Assembly: GCF_013185065.1 (NCBI RefSeq)
Contig: NZ_JAAVTO010000011.1
Location: 1 to 57,556, forward strand
DNA from: Adlercreutzia sp. ZJ473
GTDB lineage: Bacteria; Actinomycetota; Coriobacteriia; Coriobacteriales; Eggerthellaceae
Direction of reading: 5' to 3'
DNA: 57,556 nucleotides
Below the pieces are notes generated by a model that was given only the letters and a program-made list of their open reading frames with translations, was not told where the DNA came from and made no database searches. Shown here in pieces: positions 1 through 8,511 of this stretch (its first letter is position 1; each line of letters opens with the position of its first letter). Both the position numbers and the translations under genes were made by a program.

Positions 1-36
1 CGCGAGTACTTCGCCAAGAAGAAGCAGGCTGGATAG
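1..36 (+). CDS. C-terminal end of an unidentified protein (partial)
   Basis: The first reading frame runs open from the window edge and ends REYFAKKKQAG followed by TAG. The basic tail and the adjacent GGTACC-box repeats would fit the helper-ATPase gene of an IS21-type element, but eleven residues are too few to identify the family. It is on the opposite strand to the conjugation genes that follow. Confidence 0.35.
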   Translation, partial: REYFAKKKQAG

Positions 37-125
37 CGGTACCACGCACGTTTACTCGCGGTACCAAAAATCGTTGACCACGGTACCAAGTCAGTTGATT
101 GGCGGTACCGCGAGCGTTTATTACT
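37..125. repeat. Four GGTACC boxes, probable insertion-sequence terminus
   Basis: GGTACC occurs at 39, 60, 80 and 103, spaced 20-23 bases. The boxes alternate between two contexts: GCGGTACC followed shortly by CGTTTA (38 and 102), and GGTACC followed by GTTGA (60 and 80). Multiple short terminal repeats downstream of the helper gene are a hallmark of IS21-family elements, so this is read as one IS end and as the left limit of visible conjugative-element DNA. The family assignment is an inference. Confidence 0.45.
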
Positions 126-173
126 CACCTCGCCATCGGGAGGGAGCGCGTCTCGTGTCGGGGAGGCGGCTCG

Positions 174-1535
174 CTACGCGATCTCGAGGTCCCTGGGCTT
201 CGGCGGCCTTGGCTCGAGGGGGCGTTTCTCGCGGCTCTCTTGAGCCTGCCTTGCGTGCTCGGGGCGGTGAATCCTCATGCTCGTCTTGGCTACCATCGTC
301 TGGTCCTTCGGCATGGCCTTCGTCATCGCCCTCATGTACGGCAGGCGCCGGGCCGCGTCCGCCTTGCCGTTGAAGTCCTCGACGTCGAGGTCGATCGCGG
401 CGTTCAAGTCGAAGGCGCCGTCGTGAAGTCCGGCAACGGCCTCGCGGGCCTCTGGCAACGTGACGTCGGCTTCGAGCACCCCGCCGTCGACCTCGGCGAA
501 GTCGCAGTCGTAGAGCGTGTAGTCCCAGCCCCCGTCGCGTTCTTGGACGTGGAGGTAGCCGTACTCGGGGATGAAGAGAGCCTGCTCCTTCAGGGATGAG
601 TCCCTGGCCTGCTCGAGGGAGAGCATCTCGCGGTCAAGGTCGGTGATGATCTGGTCGGTGGCAGCTCTGATGTCGGCCATGCTTTCCTTCAGCTCCGGAG
701 CCTGCCTGCCGGAGGACCAGCCGGCGATGTAGCCGAAGGAGTAGTCGGACGTGTCGACGCCGTAATGGTCGGCGACGGCGAAGGCCACGCTCTCGGCCTG
801 CACTTCGCGGGTGAGGCGATCGGGCCTCTTCTCCCCGTCCTTCGCTTCGGTGAAGTCGTGCATGTGTGCGTGCGCCAGCTCGTGCATCGCAGTCTTGACC
901 GTCTGCGTCTGGCTCATTCCCTCCTGGATGGCGATCCTCTTGTCTTCGGGATTGTGGGAGAAGTATCCTTTCGCGCCGCCTTCGATTTGCTCGAAGACCA
1001 CCGGGCAGGGCGCGATGTTCTCGATTGCCCGCATGACGTCCTCGTATTTGCGGACGTCTCCCTCAAGCGACTCGACGCCCAGGGAGGGCAGCTCGCGGCC
1101 CGTGGTCTGGCTTACGTCGAAGACGTTGCTCACCTTGAAGCGCTGCCTGACGCTGACGGTCTCGTCGATGATGGGCTGTCCGTCGTCGTCGAGCTGGAGT
1201 TGGCCTTGCTCGTCGACGCGTGGCTCGTAGCTTCGCACCTTCTGCGGAGCCGGTGCGATGATCTGGATGGCCTTCTCGCCTTTGCTCACCTGGCGTCCGA
1301 ACTTGCGCTGCCAGGCTCGGTATCCGGCGACGAGGGACGCGTCGGGCTTCTGCAGCGCGATCAGGATGCAGTTGTTGAGGGAGTAGTTGTGGAAGCGGCC
1401 CATGACGCGCAGGTACTCCGCATAGCGGCCGGAGGCGAAGATTTCCGACACTCCCGCTTCCAGGCGGTCGAGGGTCTCTTGGAGCTTGGTCTTTCCAGAG
1501 TCGCGTGCGTTGCCGCTGGTTGCTTCGTCTGCCAC
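174..1535 (-). CDS. ArdC-like antirestriction protein with zinc metallopeptidase motif
   Basis: This 453-residue protein has an N-terminal ArdC-type single-stranded-DNA-binding region (about 15-100, including the LNNCILIALQ and GYRAWQRKFGRQV segments). A zinc-protease segment follows with HELAH at 218-222 and a downstream glutamate in REVQAESVAFAV that would be the third metal ligand. ArdC-type proteins travel with conjugative DNA and shield the entering single strand from host restriction. The start is GTG with AAAGGAG seven bases upstream; no ATG alternative has a comparable site. It is the last gene of the conjugation cluster and is separated from the DUF4366 gene by a strong hairpin. The last 150 residues are acidic and not recognised. 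The family is clear; the antirestriction role is taken from relatives. Confidence 0.82.
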   Translation of the reverse strand: MADEATSGNARDSGKTKLQETLDRLEAGVSEIFASGRYAEYLRVMGRFHNYSLNNCILIALQKPDASLVAGYRAWQRKFGRQVSKGEKAIQIIAPAPQKVRSYEPRVDEQGQLQLDDDGQPIIDETVSVRQRFKVSNVFDVSQTTGRELPSLGVESLEGDVRKYEDVMRAIENIAPCPVVFEQIEGGAKGYFSHNPEDKRIAIQEGMSQTQTVKTAMHELAHAHMHDFTEAKDGEKRPDRLTREVQAESVAFAVADHYGVDTSDYSFGYIAGWSSGRQAPELKESMADIRAATDQIITDLDREMLSLEQARDSSLKEQALFIPEYGYLHVQERDGGWDYTLYDCDFAEVDGGVLEADVTLPEAREAVAGLHDGAFDLNAAIDLDVEDFNGKADAARRLPYMRAMTKAMPKDQTMVAKTSMRIHRPEHARQAQESREKRPLEPRPPKPRDLEIA

Positions 1536-1555
1536 GGCATGCTCCTTTCAACGGC

Positions 1556-1581
1556 GCAGGCGCCGGAAGACCGGCGCCTGC
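1556..1581 (-). terminator. Hairpin between ardC-like and DUF4366 genes
   Basis: An 11-bp perfect stem (1556-1566 with 1571-1581, GCAGGCGCCGG/CCGGCGCCTGC) closes an AAGA loop. No long T-run follows on the minus strand, so it may act as an attenuator or RNA-stability element rather than a classic terminator. It would reduce readthrough into the ArdC-like gene. Confidence 0.4.
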
Positions 1582-1603
1582 TTGGGGTGGGTGGGGGTTG
1601 TCT

Positions 1604-2293
1604 CTAGCCGTTCAGCGGATCGTCGTCCGTGTCAAACGGGATGGTGCTTCCGGGGCCTGAGGCAGCGGGGCTCATGAACTCCTGGACTCGCCTCTCCTCG
1701 ACTTTGCGCTCGTTGCGCTCGGGCTCGAGCTTGATCTTGTAGTAGGCGAACGCGCCGCCTGCTGCCAGGGCGACGATCACGGCCCAGGCGGCTCCGGCGG
1801 GAATCTGGGGTTGGGGCTCCTCGGGCTCGCTGCCGGTCTCGGCTGCCTCTGCGGGCTGCTGGGCGCTGTCGCTTTGGATCTGGCTCAGGCTGTCGGAGAT
1901 GCTGGCGGTGCCGCCTTTTGACAGGGCGGCCAGGTCATCCTCGTTGACCTGGGTGAGCAGGTACACGTTGTCGTTGGCGGCCTTCTCGTCGACCACGAGG
2001 TAGAAGACGCTGTTGTCGGGGGACTTGATGGTGTAGAACTTCATGCTTTCGCCGTCGACGACCTCGTCGACCGTGCTGCCGGTGCCCGCGAAGGAGAGGG
2101 AGCCTTCGTGGAGCTTGTCTTCTTCGGCCTGAGGCGCCGGGGCGACGGGGGCCTCCTCGACCTGCTCTGCCCCTGCGGGCTCGGCTTCGCCGGGAGGGTC
2201 TGTGTTGGCGAAGGCGAGGGCGGGGACGGCGAGGGCTGCCGCCAAGGCGAGGCAGGCGAGAGCCGCGCTGGCCCTTTTAATCGAGGCTGACAT
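1604..2293 (-). CDS. CD1107-family (DUF4366) mobile-element membrane protein
   Basis: The ATG at 2293 is preferred over the longer open frame because AAGGAGGG lies just upstream and it yields a proper signal peptide (SIKRASAALACLALAAALAV). The 229-residue product then has an acidic Pro/Glu linker, the DUF4366 core (FYTIKSPDNSVFYLVVDEKA, then NDNVYLLTQVNEDDLAAL), and a single transmembrane helix near the C-terminus (AAWAVIVALAAGGAFAYYKI) with a basic cytoplasmic tail. Proteins of this family sit beside the NlpC/P60 and VirB4 genes in Tn1549/CTn-type elements and are assumed to be part of the envelope-spanning transfer apparatus. It overlaps the DUF4315 gene by 17 bases, which points to translational coupling. 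Confidence 0.85.
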   Translation of the reverse strand: MSASIKRASAALACLALAAALAVPALAFANTDPPGEAEPAGAEQVEEAPVAPAPQAEEDKLHEGSLSFAGTGSTVDEVVDGESMKFYTIKSPDNSVFYLVVDEKAANDNVYLLTQVNEDDLAALSKGGTASISDSLSQIQSDSAQQPAEAAETGSEPEEPQPQIPAGAAWAVIVALAAGGAFAYYKIKLEPERNERKVEERRVQEFMSPAASGPGSTIPFDTDDDPLNG

Positions 2294-2498
2294 GTTCGGG
2301 TCCCTCCTTCTCGAGTCGGGCAAGCAGGGAGAGCAGCTCCTCGGTGGTGGAGGCCTTGCTGCGGAAGACCTTGACGATCTCCTCGTCCTCAAGGAGCCTC
2401 AGCTGGTCCTCCTTTGCCTTGAGCAGCGACTTTCTCTCGGCGATCTCGTTCTGAATGCGCTTGATGTCAGACCTCAGTCGTTCGATCTTCTTGTTCAT
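2277..2498 (-). CDS. DUF4315-family mobile-element protein
   Basis: The start is the ATG at 2498 (MNKKIERL), with AGGAGGTG six bases upstream; the longer open frame is not supported. The 73-residue product is charged and predicted to be coiled-coil over residues 1-45 (IKRIQNEIAERKSLLKAKED), typical of DUF4315. This small protein is almost always found between the NlpC/P60 and DUF4366 genes in Tn1549-type elements, exactly the order here. Its function is unknown; a structural or chaperone role in the transfer complex is plausible. It ends inside the start region of the DUF4366 gene. Confidence 0.85.
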   Translation of the reverse strand: MNKKIERLRSDIKRIQNEIAERKSLLKAKEDQLRLLEDEEIVKVFRSKASTTEELLSLLARLEKEGPEHVSLD

Positions 2499-2571
2499 AC
2501 GCACCTCCTGGAATTGGTTTGGGCTGACTTGGTAGGGACGCGGCGCCTTCTGGTTGGAAAGCGACGCCTGG

Positions 2572-4356
2572 TCATCCGTGGAGTCGGCCGAATGCGAGGA
2601 AGTGCTGCTGCCAGTAGCTGGTCTCGATGGACGCATACTGGATGGGATCGCCGCAATGGATCATCATCCCGCCGCCCACGTAGATGCCGACATGGCTTGC
2701 GCCTACCTCGGGGTAGGTGTTCTGGAAGAAGACGAGGTCGCCGGGCCTCGCCTCGCTCGGGCTGACGTAGCTGCAGCGGCCGCGAAGGCCCTCTGCCGTA
2801 GTGCGGCCAACGTCGCCGACGGAGTGGTTGACGACCCAGCAGACGAATCCCGAGCAGTCGAAGCTGGTGGATGGGCTGGAGCCGCCCCATACGTAGGGAT
2901 AGCCCAGGTACTTCTCGGCTTCTTCGACCATCGCGGCGAACTGAGCGTCCTTGAGCGCTTCAGCAGGGATGCTGTATCCGAAGCCTCCCGTTGACGGGTT
3001 GGTTGTCCAGGAGCCCTTGAACAGGTCGTCGCGGTTGCCCTTGGTGGCCGCGAGCAGCTGGTAGTGCGGGATCTCGTCGTCAGTCAGGAGCTTTGCCGCA
3101 GCGCCGGCGATGCCCGTGTTGCTGAGCGAGACGGTCATGATGCGGGCTGTGTGGGTTTCCTTGACGGGATTGCCTGACTCGTCGAGTAAGGGGTTTCCGC
3201 TTTCGTCAACCACGTCGCGCTGCTCGGTCTCGGTGCTGGCCGCATAGGTCAAGGCGTACTGCGCCGAGGCGATCTGGTCTAAGAAGCCCCTTGTCTTGGC
3301 GAGGTCGTATTCGCCGTAGCGAGCCGTGAGCAAAGCCGCCAGCGCGTACGGGTCGTGCCCGATCTCGTCGATTCGGTAGCGGTACTCGTCATAGCCGGGA
3401 TAGCGCGACTCGGCGCCGGTGGCCTCGGCTTCGACTTGGGCTTCGAGCGCCGAGTAGGCGGCGTCGACGTCTTTGATGCTCTGGTCGGCCGACGCATAGG
3501 AAGAGGCCACCGAAGTCTGCATGAGCGATCCTGCGACCGGCATGGCGACGGCGCCGACGGCAAACGCCGCAAGCAGAGACAGGGCCAGCGCGATCGCAAC
3601 CGCCTTGGCGCCACCGCTGCTCCCGAGGGCGACGAGTCGCTTCGCAGCTGATGCCCGGGCCATTCGAGCTGCGTCGGCTGCTGCCGAGCTCGAGCTGGCG
3701 ATGCCCCTTGCGATCGCAGCCGTGTTCGTCGGCGTGCCCTTCGCCGCACAGGCTCGCATGAGCTCCTTCTTGGCTTTCCTGCGTGCCGCTCTTGACGCGC
3801 TGCTCGCCGTCCCTCCCGCGCCCTTGGCGTTCGCCGCGCCCGGTGCCCCCGCAGACTTCCTGACTGCCCGAGCTGCCTGCCTCATGTCGGTTGGTCTGGC
3901 CCCGTGCGCGGAATGGGGGCGCAGCCGGGTGGCGGCAATGCGGTCTTCGGCCTCCGTCACTGCCTGCTCGCTGGCGTCGTCATCGTCGTCATCGCCTCGA
4001 TTGGACTTCGAGCCGAGGCGGTGCGTCAGGGCGGCGCCTTCCTCGATGAATCGCAGGGACGTCCGGCGCAGCTCTCTGGATGCCGCCGGTTTTTCGCTCC
4101 TCGCGTTTGCGGAGGGCGGGTTGGCTTGGATTCTCGATGCCGCCGTGCCGCAACCCGCCTCTGATCTCATGCGGCGCTTCGTGCGTCGATTGCGTCGAGC
4201 ATCCGTCCCGTTCCTCACGCTGTCCTGCCTGGAGGAGGAGCTTCTCAGCCTGCCGCCGGCTGCCTTCGGCGATTCGGGGCTCGGTTCGGGGGAGGCCCTC
4301 CGCTCGAGGCCCTCCCCGGCTGCCTCGACGCGATCCTCTGTCTCGAGCTTGCTCAT
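2572..4356 (-). CDS. CD1108-family NlpC/P60 cell-wall hydrolase of the conjugation apparatus
   Basis: This 594-residue protein locally opens peptidoglycan so that the mating channel can cross the wall. The N-terminal third is charged and cytoplasmic, followed by one transmembrane helix (AVAIALALSLLAAFAVGAVA), an extracellular linker, and a C-terminal NlpC/P60 domain with catalytic Cys501 in FDCSGFVCW, His555 in SHVGIYVGGG and a further His567. The start at 4356 (MSKLETED) overlaps the VirB4 stop as ATGA, so it is translationally coupled. The longer open frame to 4665 is only VirB4 read in another frame. No separate lysozyme-like domain is evident, unlike many two-domain relatives. Confidence 0.87.
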   Translation of the reverse strand: MSKLETEDRVEAAGEGLERRASPEPSPESPKAAGGRLRSSSSRQDSVRNGTDARRNRRTKRRMRSEAGCGTAASRIQANPPSANARSEKPAASRELRRTSLRFIEEGAALTHRLGSKSNRGDDDDDDASEQAVTEAEDRIAATRLRPHSAHGARPTDMRQAARAVRKSAGAPGAANAKGAGGTASSASRAARRKAKKELMRACAAKGTPTNTAAIARGIASSSSAAADAARMARASAAKRLVALGSSGGAKAVAIALALSLLAAFAVGAVAMPVAGSLMQTSVASSYASADQSIKDVDAAYSALEAQVEAEATGAESRYPGYDEYRYRIDEIGHDPYALAALLTARYGEYDLAKTRGFLDQIASAQYALTYAASTETEQRDVVDESGNPLLDESGNPVKETHTARIMTVSLSNTGIAGAAAKLLTDDEIPHYQLLAATKGNRDDLFKGSWTTNPSTGGFGYSIPAEALKDAQFAAMVEEAEKYLGYPYVWGGSSPSTSFDCSGFVCWVVNHSVGDVGRTTAEGLRGRCSYVSPSEARPGDLVFFQNTYPEVGASHVGIYVGGGMMIHCGDPIQYASIETSYWQQHFLAFGRLHG

Positions 4357-6959
4357 GGCCGCCCAACCTTCGCTTCGCCGGGCTTCGTGGTCATCAGGTG
4401 ATACAGCTGCGTGTCCGTGTCGAAGCGGTTCTCGAAGGGGACGATGATGTCGCCGAAGAAGAGAAGGCCCTCGCCCGGGCTGGTGTTCGTCACGTAGGAG
4501 AGCTGCTGCTTGGAGATGCTCAGATGGTCGGCCAGGATCGCCCGATCGCCTGCGGACTGGGCCAGCATCATGATGAAGTCGGAGTTGTCCAGGATGTTCT
4601 CGATCTCGCGGCTGCTCAGGAGGTCCTTCACGTTTTGGGTGATTCCGGTGGGGATGCCGCCCCACTTGCGGAAGCGCTTCCAGATCTCGACGGTGTAGGC
4701 AGCCGTCTGCTCCTCGCGCAGCATGAGGTGCATCTCATCCATGTAGTAGCGGGTATGGCGGCCCCTGTCGCGGTTGACGGTCACGCGGTTCCATACCTGG
4801 TCCTGGACGATGAGCATGCCGATCTTCTTCAGCTGCTTGCCCAGCTCCTTCGTGTCGAAGCAGACCAGCCGGTTGCTCAGCTCCACGTTGGTGCGGTGGT
4901 TGAACACGCTGAGGGAGCCGTGGACGTAGGGTTCCAGGGCGTCGCCGATGCGCTTTGCCTCGACGGTGCCCTGGCGGTACAGCTCCTCTTGCAGGTCTCC
5001 CAAGACGGGCATGTTCTCGGGCTGGGGGTCGTCCATGTACCTTTGGTACGTTGGGCGGATGCAGCGGTCGACCGCGGCTCGCTCCAGGGGATCCAGGCCG
5101 TCGCGCGAGCCCATGACGAGCTCTACCAGGGAGAGCAGGAAGTCCGCCTTGAACGCGAGCGGACTGTCCTCGTCGGAGTAGTTGAGGTTCACGTCCATGG
5201 GGTTGATGTGGTCGCTGCTGGTCGAGGAGACGACCACGACCTGGCCCTTCATGCCCTCGATCAGCGGGCGGTATTCGCCCTCGGGGTCGCCCACGATGAT
5301 GTCGTCGTCGGTGTACAGGCGCGCGTATGCCATCTCGCTCTTCGCTGAATAGGATTTTCCCGACCCCGGAATGCCCAGGATCAGTCCGTTGGGGTTGCTC
5401 AGCTTCGTGCGGTCAGCCTCGATGAGGTTGCGCGTGATGGTGTTCACGCCGTAGAAGATGGCGTCGCCTCCGGTGCTCAGCTCTGCGGCCACGAAGGGGA
5501 TGAAGATGGCTGCGGCCTTGGTGGTCAGGATGCGCAGCTGCTTCTCGTGCAGGCTGAACGAGCCGACGGGAACGACGGATCGAAAGCCCGCCTCCTGCTG
5601 GTAGCTCAGGGTCTTGAGCTTGCAGTTGTGCTGCTGGGCCACGGCGTCGGCTGCGAAGAAGGCGTTGTCCAGGTCCTGGAGGGTCGCTCCTTCGACGACG
5701 ATGACGAACGCGGCCTTGAACAGGCGCTCGTTGTGGTTTTCGAGCTCGTGGTTCAGGTTGCGGGTGTCGTTGGAGAGCGTCACCAGGTCGGGCGGCAGGA
5801 TGTCCGGGTCGTAGCCGGCGCGAATGGCCTTCTTCTGCTCCTCGATCTTCACCTTGTCTATGTCCGACACCTTGCTCTTCACCATCTTCTTGGCAGCCAG
5901 TTGGTCGAGGGGCTCGAGGTGAAGGTCGATGGTGATGGGGCATTCCAGCGCCAGGAAGTCGGCGAGGATCTTGTCCGAGAGCTCCGGGGCGTCGATTATC
6001 AGGTAGGCTGCTCGCTTGTAGGCGCCGTCGATTCGGAACCAGTCGCCGTGGCCGAAGTCGAACTCGTTGGGCGTGGCGGCGTCCTTGGCGATGTCCGCCC
6101 TCCCGTGGTCTGGGGCGAAGACGGCCTCTTGGGCGTTGGGGCCGGCGCAGACCTCGGCGATGAGCTTCGTGCGCTCTTTGCCGTTGAGGACATGGGCGTG
6201 GACGCCGATGGCGTGGAGTCGCGAGATCGCGTCGGAGGCTATGCGGGACAGGCGCCCACGTGCCTCGAAGGGATCCTTCGCCTCGATGGTGAGGGTGACG
6301 TAGTGCTCCTTCATCAAGCCTCCCGATGCCTGTGCGTTGCGAAGCGCGAGCATGTCGGAGTACTCCTCGCGGAACGCGTCGAGCCCGTCGTCCTCGCGTT
6401 TGTCGACGATGGCGCAGGTGCGCTCGGCTCCGTGGGGCTTGCGGTTGATGCAGGTGATGTCCACCTTCACGGAAGCGTCGAAGTGGTTGAGGAAGTCGCA
6501 CCACTTGTCGAAGATGTCCTCGCGCTCCTCGCGACGTGCCAGCTGGTAGTCGATGGAAGTGAAGAACACGGTCTCCGAGTAGGTGCTGTCGCCTGCCATG
6601 ACGATGCCGTCCTTGGCGATGGCGACGAAGGGCAGGGTGTCTTGCGCCGTGATCTCAACCTGCTTTGCCTTGTTCTTTGGGCCGGGTTTTCCCGCAGCGG
6701 CGCCGTGGGCTCCTCGCGGGACTCCCTGCCTGATGGCGGATGGCGCGTTGCCTCTCGGGGCGGCAGGTTGCGGGTCGGCATTGCCGCGCGGAATGGTGAT
6801 GCACTCGCCGGTCCTCCGTGCGCGGCGCTCGGCTCTGCGGTCGGCCTTGCGGGCTTCCCGCTCGGCTTCGCGACGTGCGGCCTTGGCGCGTCTTCCCTCC
6901 TTCTTCTCGGCTCGTACCTGCTCTCGGGTCTTCGCGTGCCGGGGCTTCTTGAGCAGCAT
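4353..6959 (-). CDS. VirB4-like conjugation ATPase
   Basis: The 868-residue protein is the motor ATPase of the type IV secretion channel. It opens with an unusually basic, Arg/Lys/Ala-rich coiled stretch (1-55), then the TraC/VirB4 N-terminal domain (about 105-480). The ATPase domain follows with Walker A GIPGSGKS near 529-536, the GDPEGEY segment and Walker B YYMDEMH near 738-744. The frame DEMHLMLREEQTAAY is typical of Firmicute and Actinobacterial VirB4/TrsE. It lies 14 bases downstream of the PrgI gene and overlaps the NlpC/P60 start. It is full length for the family and all nucleotide-binding residues look intact. Confidence 0.94.
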   Translation of the reverse strand: MLLKKPRHAKTREQVRAEKKEGRRAKAARREAEREARKADRRAERRARRTGECITIPRGNADPQPAAPRGNAPSAIRQGVPRGAHGAAAGKPGPKNKAKQVEITAQDTLPFVAIAKDGIVMAGDSTYSETVFFTSIDYQLARREEREDIFDKWCDFLNHFDASVKVDITCINRKPHGAERTCAIVDKREDDGLDAFREEYSDMLALRNAQASGGLMKEHYVTLTIEAKDPFEARGRLSRIASDAISRLHAIGVHAHVLNGKERTKLIAEVCAGPNAQEAVFAPDHGRADIAKDAATPNEFDFGHGDWFRIDGAYKRAAYLIIDAPELSDKILADFLALECPITIDLHLEPLDQLAAKKMVKSKVSDIDKVKIEEQKKAIRAGYDPDILPPDLVTLSNDTRNLNHELENHNERLFKAAFVIVVEGATLQDLDNAFFAADAVAQQHNCKLKTLSYQQEAGFRSVVPVGSFSLHEKQLRILTTKAAAIFIPFVAAELSTGGDAIFYGVNTITRNLIEADRTKLSNPNGLILGIPGSGKSYSAKSEMAYARLYTDDDIIVGDPEGEYRPLIEGMKGQVVVVSSTSSDHINPMDVNLNYSDEDSPLAFKADFLLSLVELVMGSRDGLDPLERAAVDRCIRPTYQRYMDDPQPENMPVLGDLQEELYRQGTVEAKRIGDALEPYVHGSLSVFNHRTNVELSNRLVCFDTKELGKQLKKIGMLIVQDQVWNRVTVNRDRGRHTRYYMDEMHLMLREEQTAAYTVEIWKRFRKWGGIPTGITQNVKDLLSSREIENILDNSDFIMMLAQSAGDRAILADHLSISKQQLSYVTNTSPGEGLLFFGDIIVPFENRFDTDTQLYHLMTTKPGEAKVGRP

Positions 6960-6973
6960 TTGTCATCCACCTC

Positions 6974-7279
6974 CTAGCTCTTGAATCGCTTCTTGCGGAT
7001 GGCGGGCTTGCGGTAGCGCACGTCGATGAAGTTCGTCAGCGCGGCTTCCAGGGGCAGGCCGTTCTTCTCGTACAGGCCGAAGGCGAAGCCGGGGACCATC
7101 AGCAGCGCCATGAGGGCCACTGCGAGGGTGTTTCCCAGGCAGGGGCGGGCAATGAAGAAGAACGGGAGGCCTACGGCTGCGGCGATGCCGAAGCAGATGA
7201 GCTGGCGTCGCGTAAGGCCGAAGGCGACCTTCGATTTGATGGAGTTCAGGTCTTTGGGCACGTCGACGTAGCCGGGCAT
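6974..7279 (-). CDS. PrgI-family (TcpE-like) conjugation membrane protein
   Basis: The true start is ATG 7279 (MPGYVDVPKDL), preceded by AAAGGAG; the longer open frame to 7525 has no ribosome site and is a shadow. The 101-residue product has two hydrophobic segments (LICFGIAAAVGLPFFFIA and TLAVALMALLMVPGFAFGLY) between short charged ends and finishes RKPAIRKKRFKS. PrgI proteins are small inner-membrane parts of Gram-positive type IV secretion channels and are encoded directly before VirB4, as here. The product corresponds to VirB3 in function by position; that equivalence is inference. Confidence 0.88.
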   Translation of the reverse strand: MPGYVDVPKDLNSIKSKVAFGLTRRQLICFGIAAAVGLPFFFIARPCLGNTLAVALMALLMVPGFAFGLYEKNGLPLEAALTNFIDVRYRKPAIRKKRFKS

Positions 7280-7299
7280 TTTCGGGTCTCCTTTCGTCT

Positions 7300-8181
7300 C
7301 TAGTGGGCCGCGAACACGGAGCGGGCCAGGCTGGATGTCTTGAACAGCGAGAAGCAGAGCAGGATGGTCATGCCGGCGATCTCGAAGAGGGCGGCGTGGA
7401 TGTCGGAGGAGTCGGGGATCTGCGCGACGAGCACCGCGTAGATCCCGACGCATACGATGATGAAGAAGCCCTGCGCGGCCAGCGCGGCCATGCCCCTGAG
7501 GTAGTTCGTGCCGATCTGGCCCCATTCGCGGTTGGCGAGCGTGGCCATGGGGATGGGCGCGATGGACGCGGTGAGGTAGATCTCGATCATGCGGCCGTAG
7601 ATGATGACCGTGATCAGAACCGAGAGGATCTTCATGCCGAGCGACACGAGCGCCGACTCCACAGCCAGCATGAGCAGCTCGCCGATCTCCATGTCCTTGA
7701 GGGACTCGTCGATCCTGTCCAGCACTGAGGCCGGGTCAACGGAGGTCTGCGTTCCGATGAGCCCGGAAGCCTGCGTGACCATGTGCTGGCCCACGTCGAA
7801 GAGGGCCATGATGATGGTGAACGTGTTGCTCAGGACGAGGACGGCGACAAGCGCCTTGAAGAAGTACGCGAAGAAGTCGAAGGTCTGCATGTCGTGGAAG
7901 TTGTTCTTCTCAGTGATCATGGTGATGAGCTCGACTACCAGCACGTAGGTGATCACGATGCCCGCGATGGGCAGGACCACGTTGTCGGAGAGGCTTTGGA
8001 CTAGGGAGAAGATGCTCGCGTTCCAGTCGGCAGGTGAAGCCGAGACCTCGCCTGCGATCGATGCCGTCTTGTCGTTCACTTCCAAGAACATCGAGCTCAC
8101 GTTGGAGTCGATCATTCCCGTAAGCGTTTCCCTGGCCCAGGTCTCGATGGCGTCAAGAACGCTATCAAACACCGGAATCAC
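7300..8181 (-). CDS. VirB6/TrbL-like polytopic conjugation channel protein
   Basis: The 293-residue protein has a soluble N-terminus (about 1-60) followed by five or more strongly hydrophobic segments, for example LPIAGIVITYVLVVELITMI, ALVAVLVLSNTFTIIMALF, KILSVLITVIIYGRMIEIY and QGFFIIVCVGIYAVLV. This layout and the position between Maff2 and PrgI are those of the VirB6-like CD0411/CD1110 protein of Tn1549-type elements, which forms the inner-membrane pore. The start is GTG at 8181 (MIPVFDSVLD), only eight bases after the Maff2 stop, with a weak GCGGG site, so coupling from Maff2 is likely. Confidence 0.86.
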   Translation of the reverse strand: MIPVFDSVLDAIETWARETLTGMIDSNVSSMFLEVNDKTASIAGEVSASPADWNASIFSLVQSLSDNVVLPIAGIVITYVLVVELITMITEKNNFHDMQTFDFFAYFFKALVAVLVLSNTFTIIMALFDVGQHMVTQASGLIGTQTSVDPASVLDRIDESLKDMEIGELLMLAVESALVSLGMKILSVLITVIIYGRMIEIYLTASIAPIPMATLANREWGQIGTNYLRGMAALAAQGFFIIVCVGIYAVLVAQIPDSSDIHAALFEIAGMTILLCFSLFKTSSLARSVFAAH

Positions 8182-8189
8182 CCCGCAGG

Positions 8190-8402
8190 CTAGAAGAGGT
8201 TGGCCAGCAAGGGGATGAGCTGCGTGCCGATGAGGATGACGCCGCCGCCGCTCATGAGCTGCTTGATGCCCTGGCTCTTCGCTCCGGGGTTGTCGCCGCC
8301 GTAGCCTTCGAGCAGGTTGATGGCGCCCCAGGCCCCGAGGCCTGCGCCAAGTGCGGTGACGAGCGTTTGAAGAATGCCGATGGCAGAGGTGAAGAATTCC
8401 AT
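8190..8402 (-). CDS. Maff2-family mobile-element membrane protein
   Basis: The 70-residue protein begins MEFFTSAIGILQTLVTALG, carries the conserved GAINLLEGYGGDNPGAKSQG loop, and ends with a second hydrophobic helix (GGGVILIGTQLIPLLANLF). This two-helix plan, with NPGAK between the helices, is diagnostic of the Maff2 family, which is found only in Tn1549/CTn-type conjugation modules. It resembles a VirB2 pilin-like subunit in size and topology, although that role is not proven. AGGAAG is just upstream of the start. A hairpin separates it from virD4. Confidence 0.9.
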   Translation of the reverse strand: MEFFTSAIGILQTLVTALGAGLGAWGAINLLEGYGGDNPGAKSQGIKQLMSGGGVILIGTQLIPLLANLF

Positions 8403-8436
8403 ATGCTCACTTCCTCTCTTGAATTCGGGATGGAAG

Positions 8437-8475
8437 CCTTCCAGAGAGGGATGAGGCGCCGGCTCTCTGGAAAGG
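8437..8475 (-). terminator. Hairpin in the virD4-Maff2 spacer
   Basis: CCTTCCAGAGAG (8437-8448) pairs with CTCTCTGGAAAGG (8463-8475) with one bulged base and a 14-base loop. It sits in the only sizeable spacer of the transfer operon. It may partly terminate or stabilise transcripts so that the channel subunits downstream are made in a different ratio from VirD4. No T-run is present. Confidence 0.4.
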
Positions 8476-8511
8476 CCTTTTCGGCGAATCGGGGGAAGTG
8501 TCCTTGGTCGG

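Noticed and set aside
5547-6977. Long plus-strand frames opposite virB4 and the other transfer genes
   Set aside because: They mirror GC-rich minus-strand codons and have no recognisable domain.
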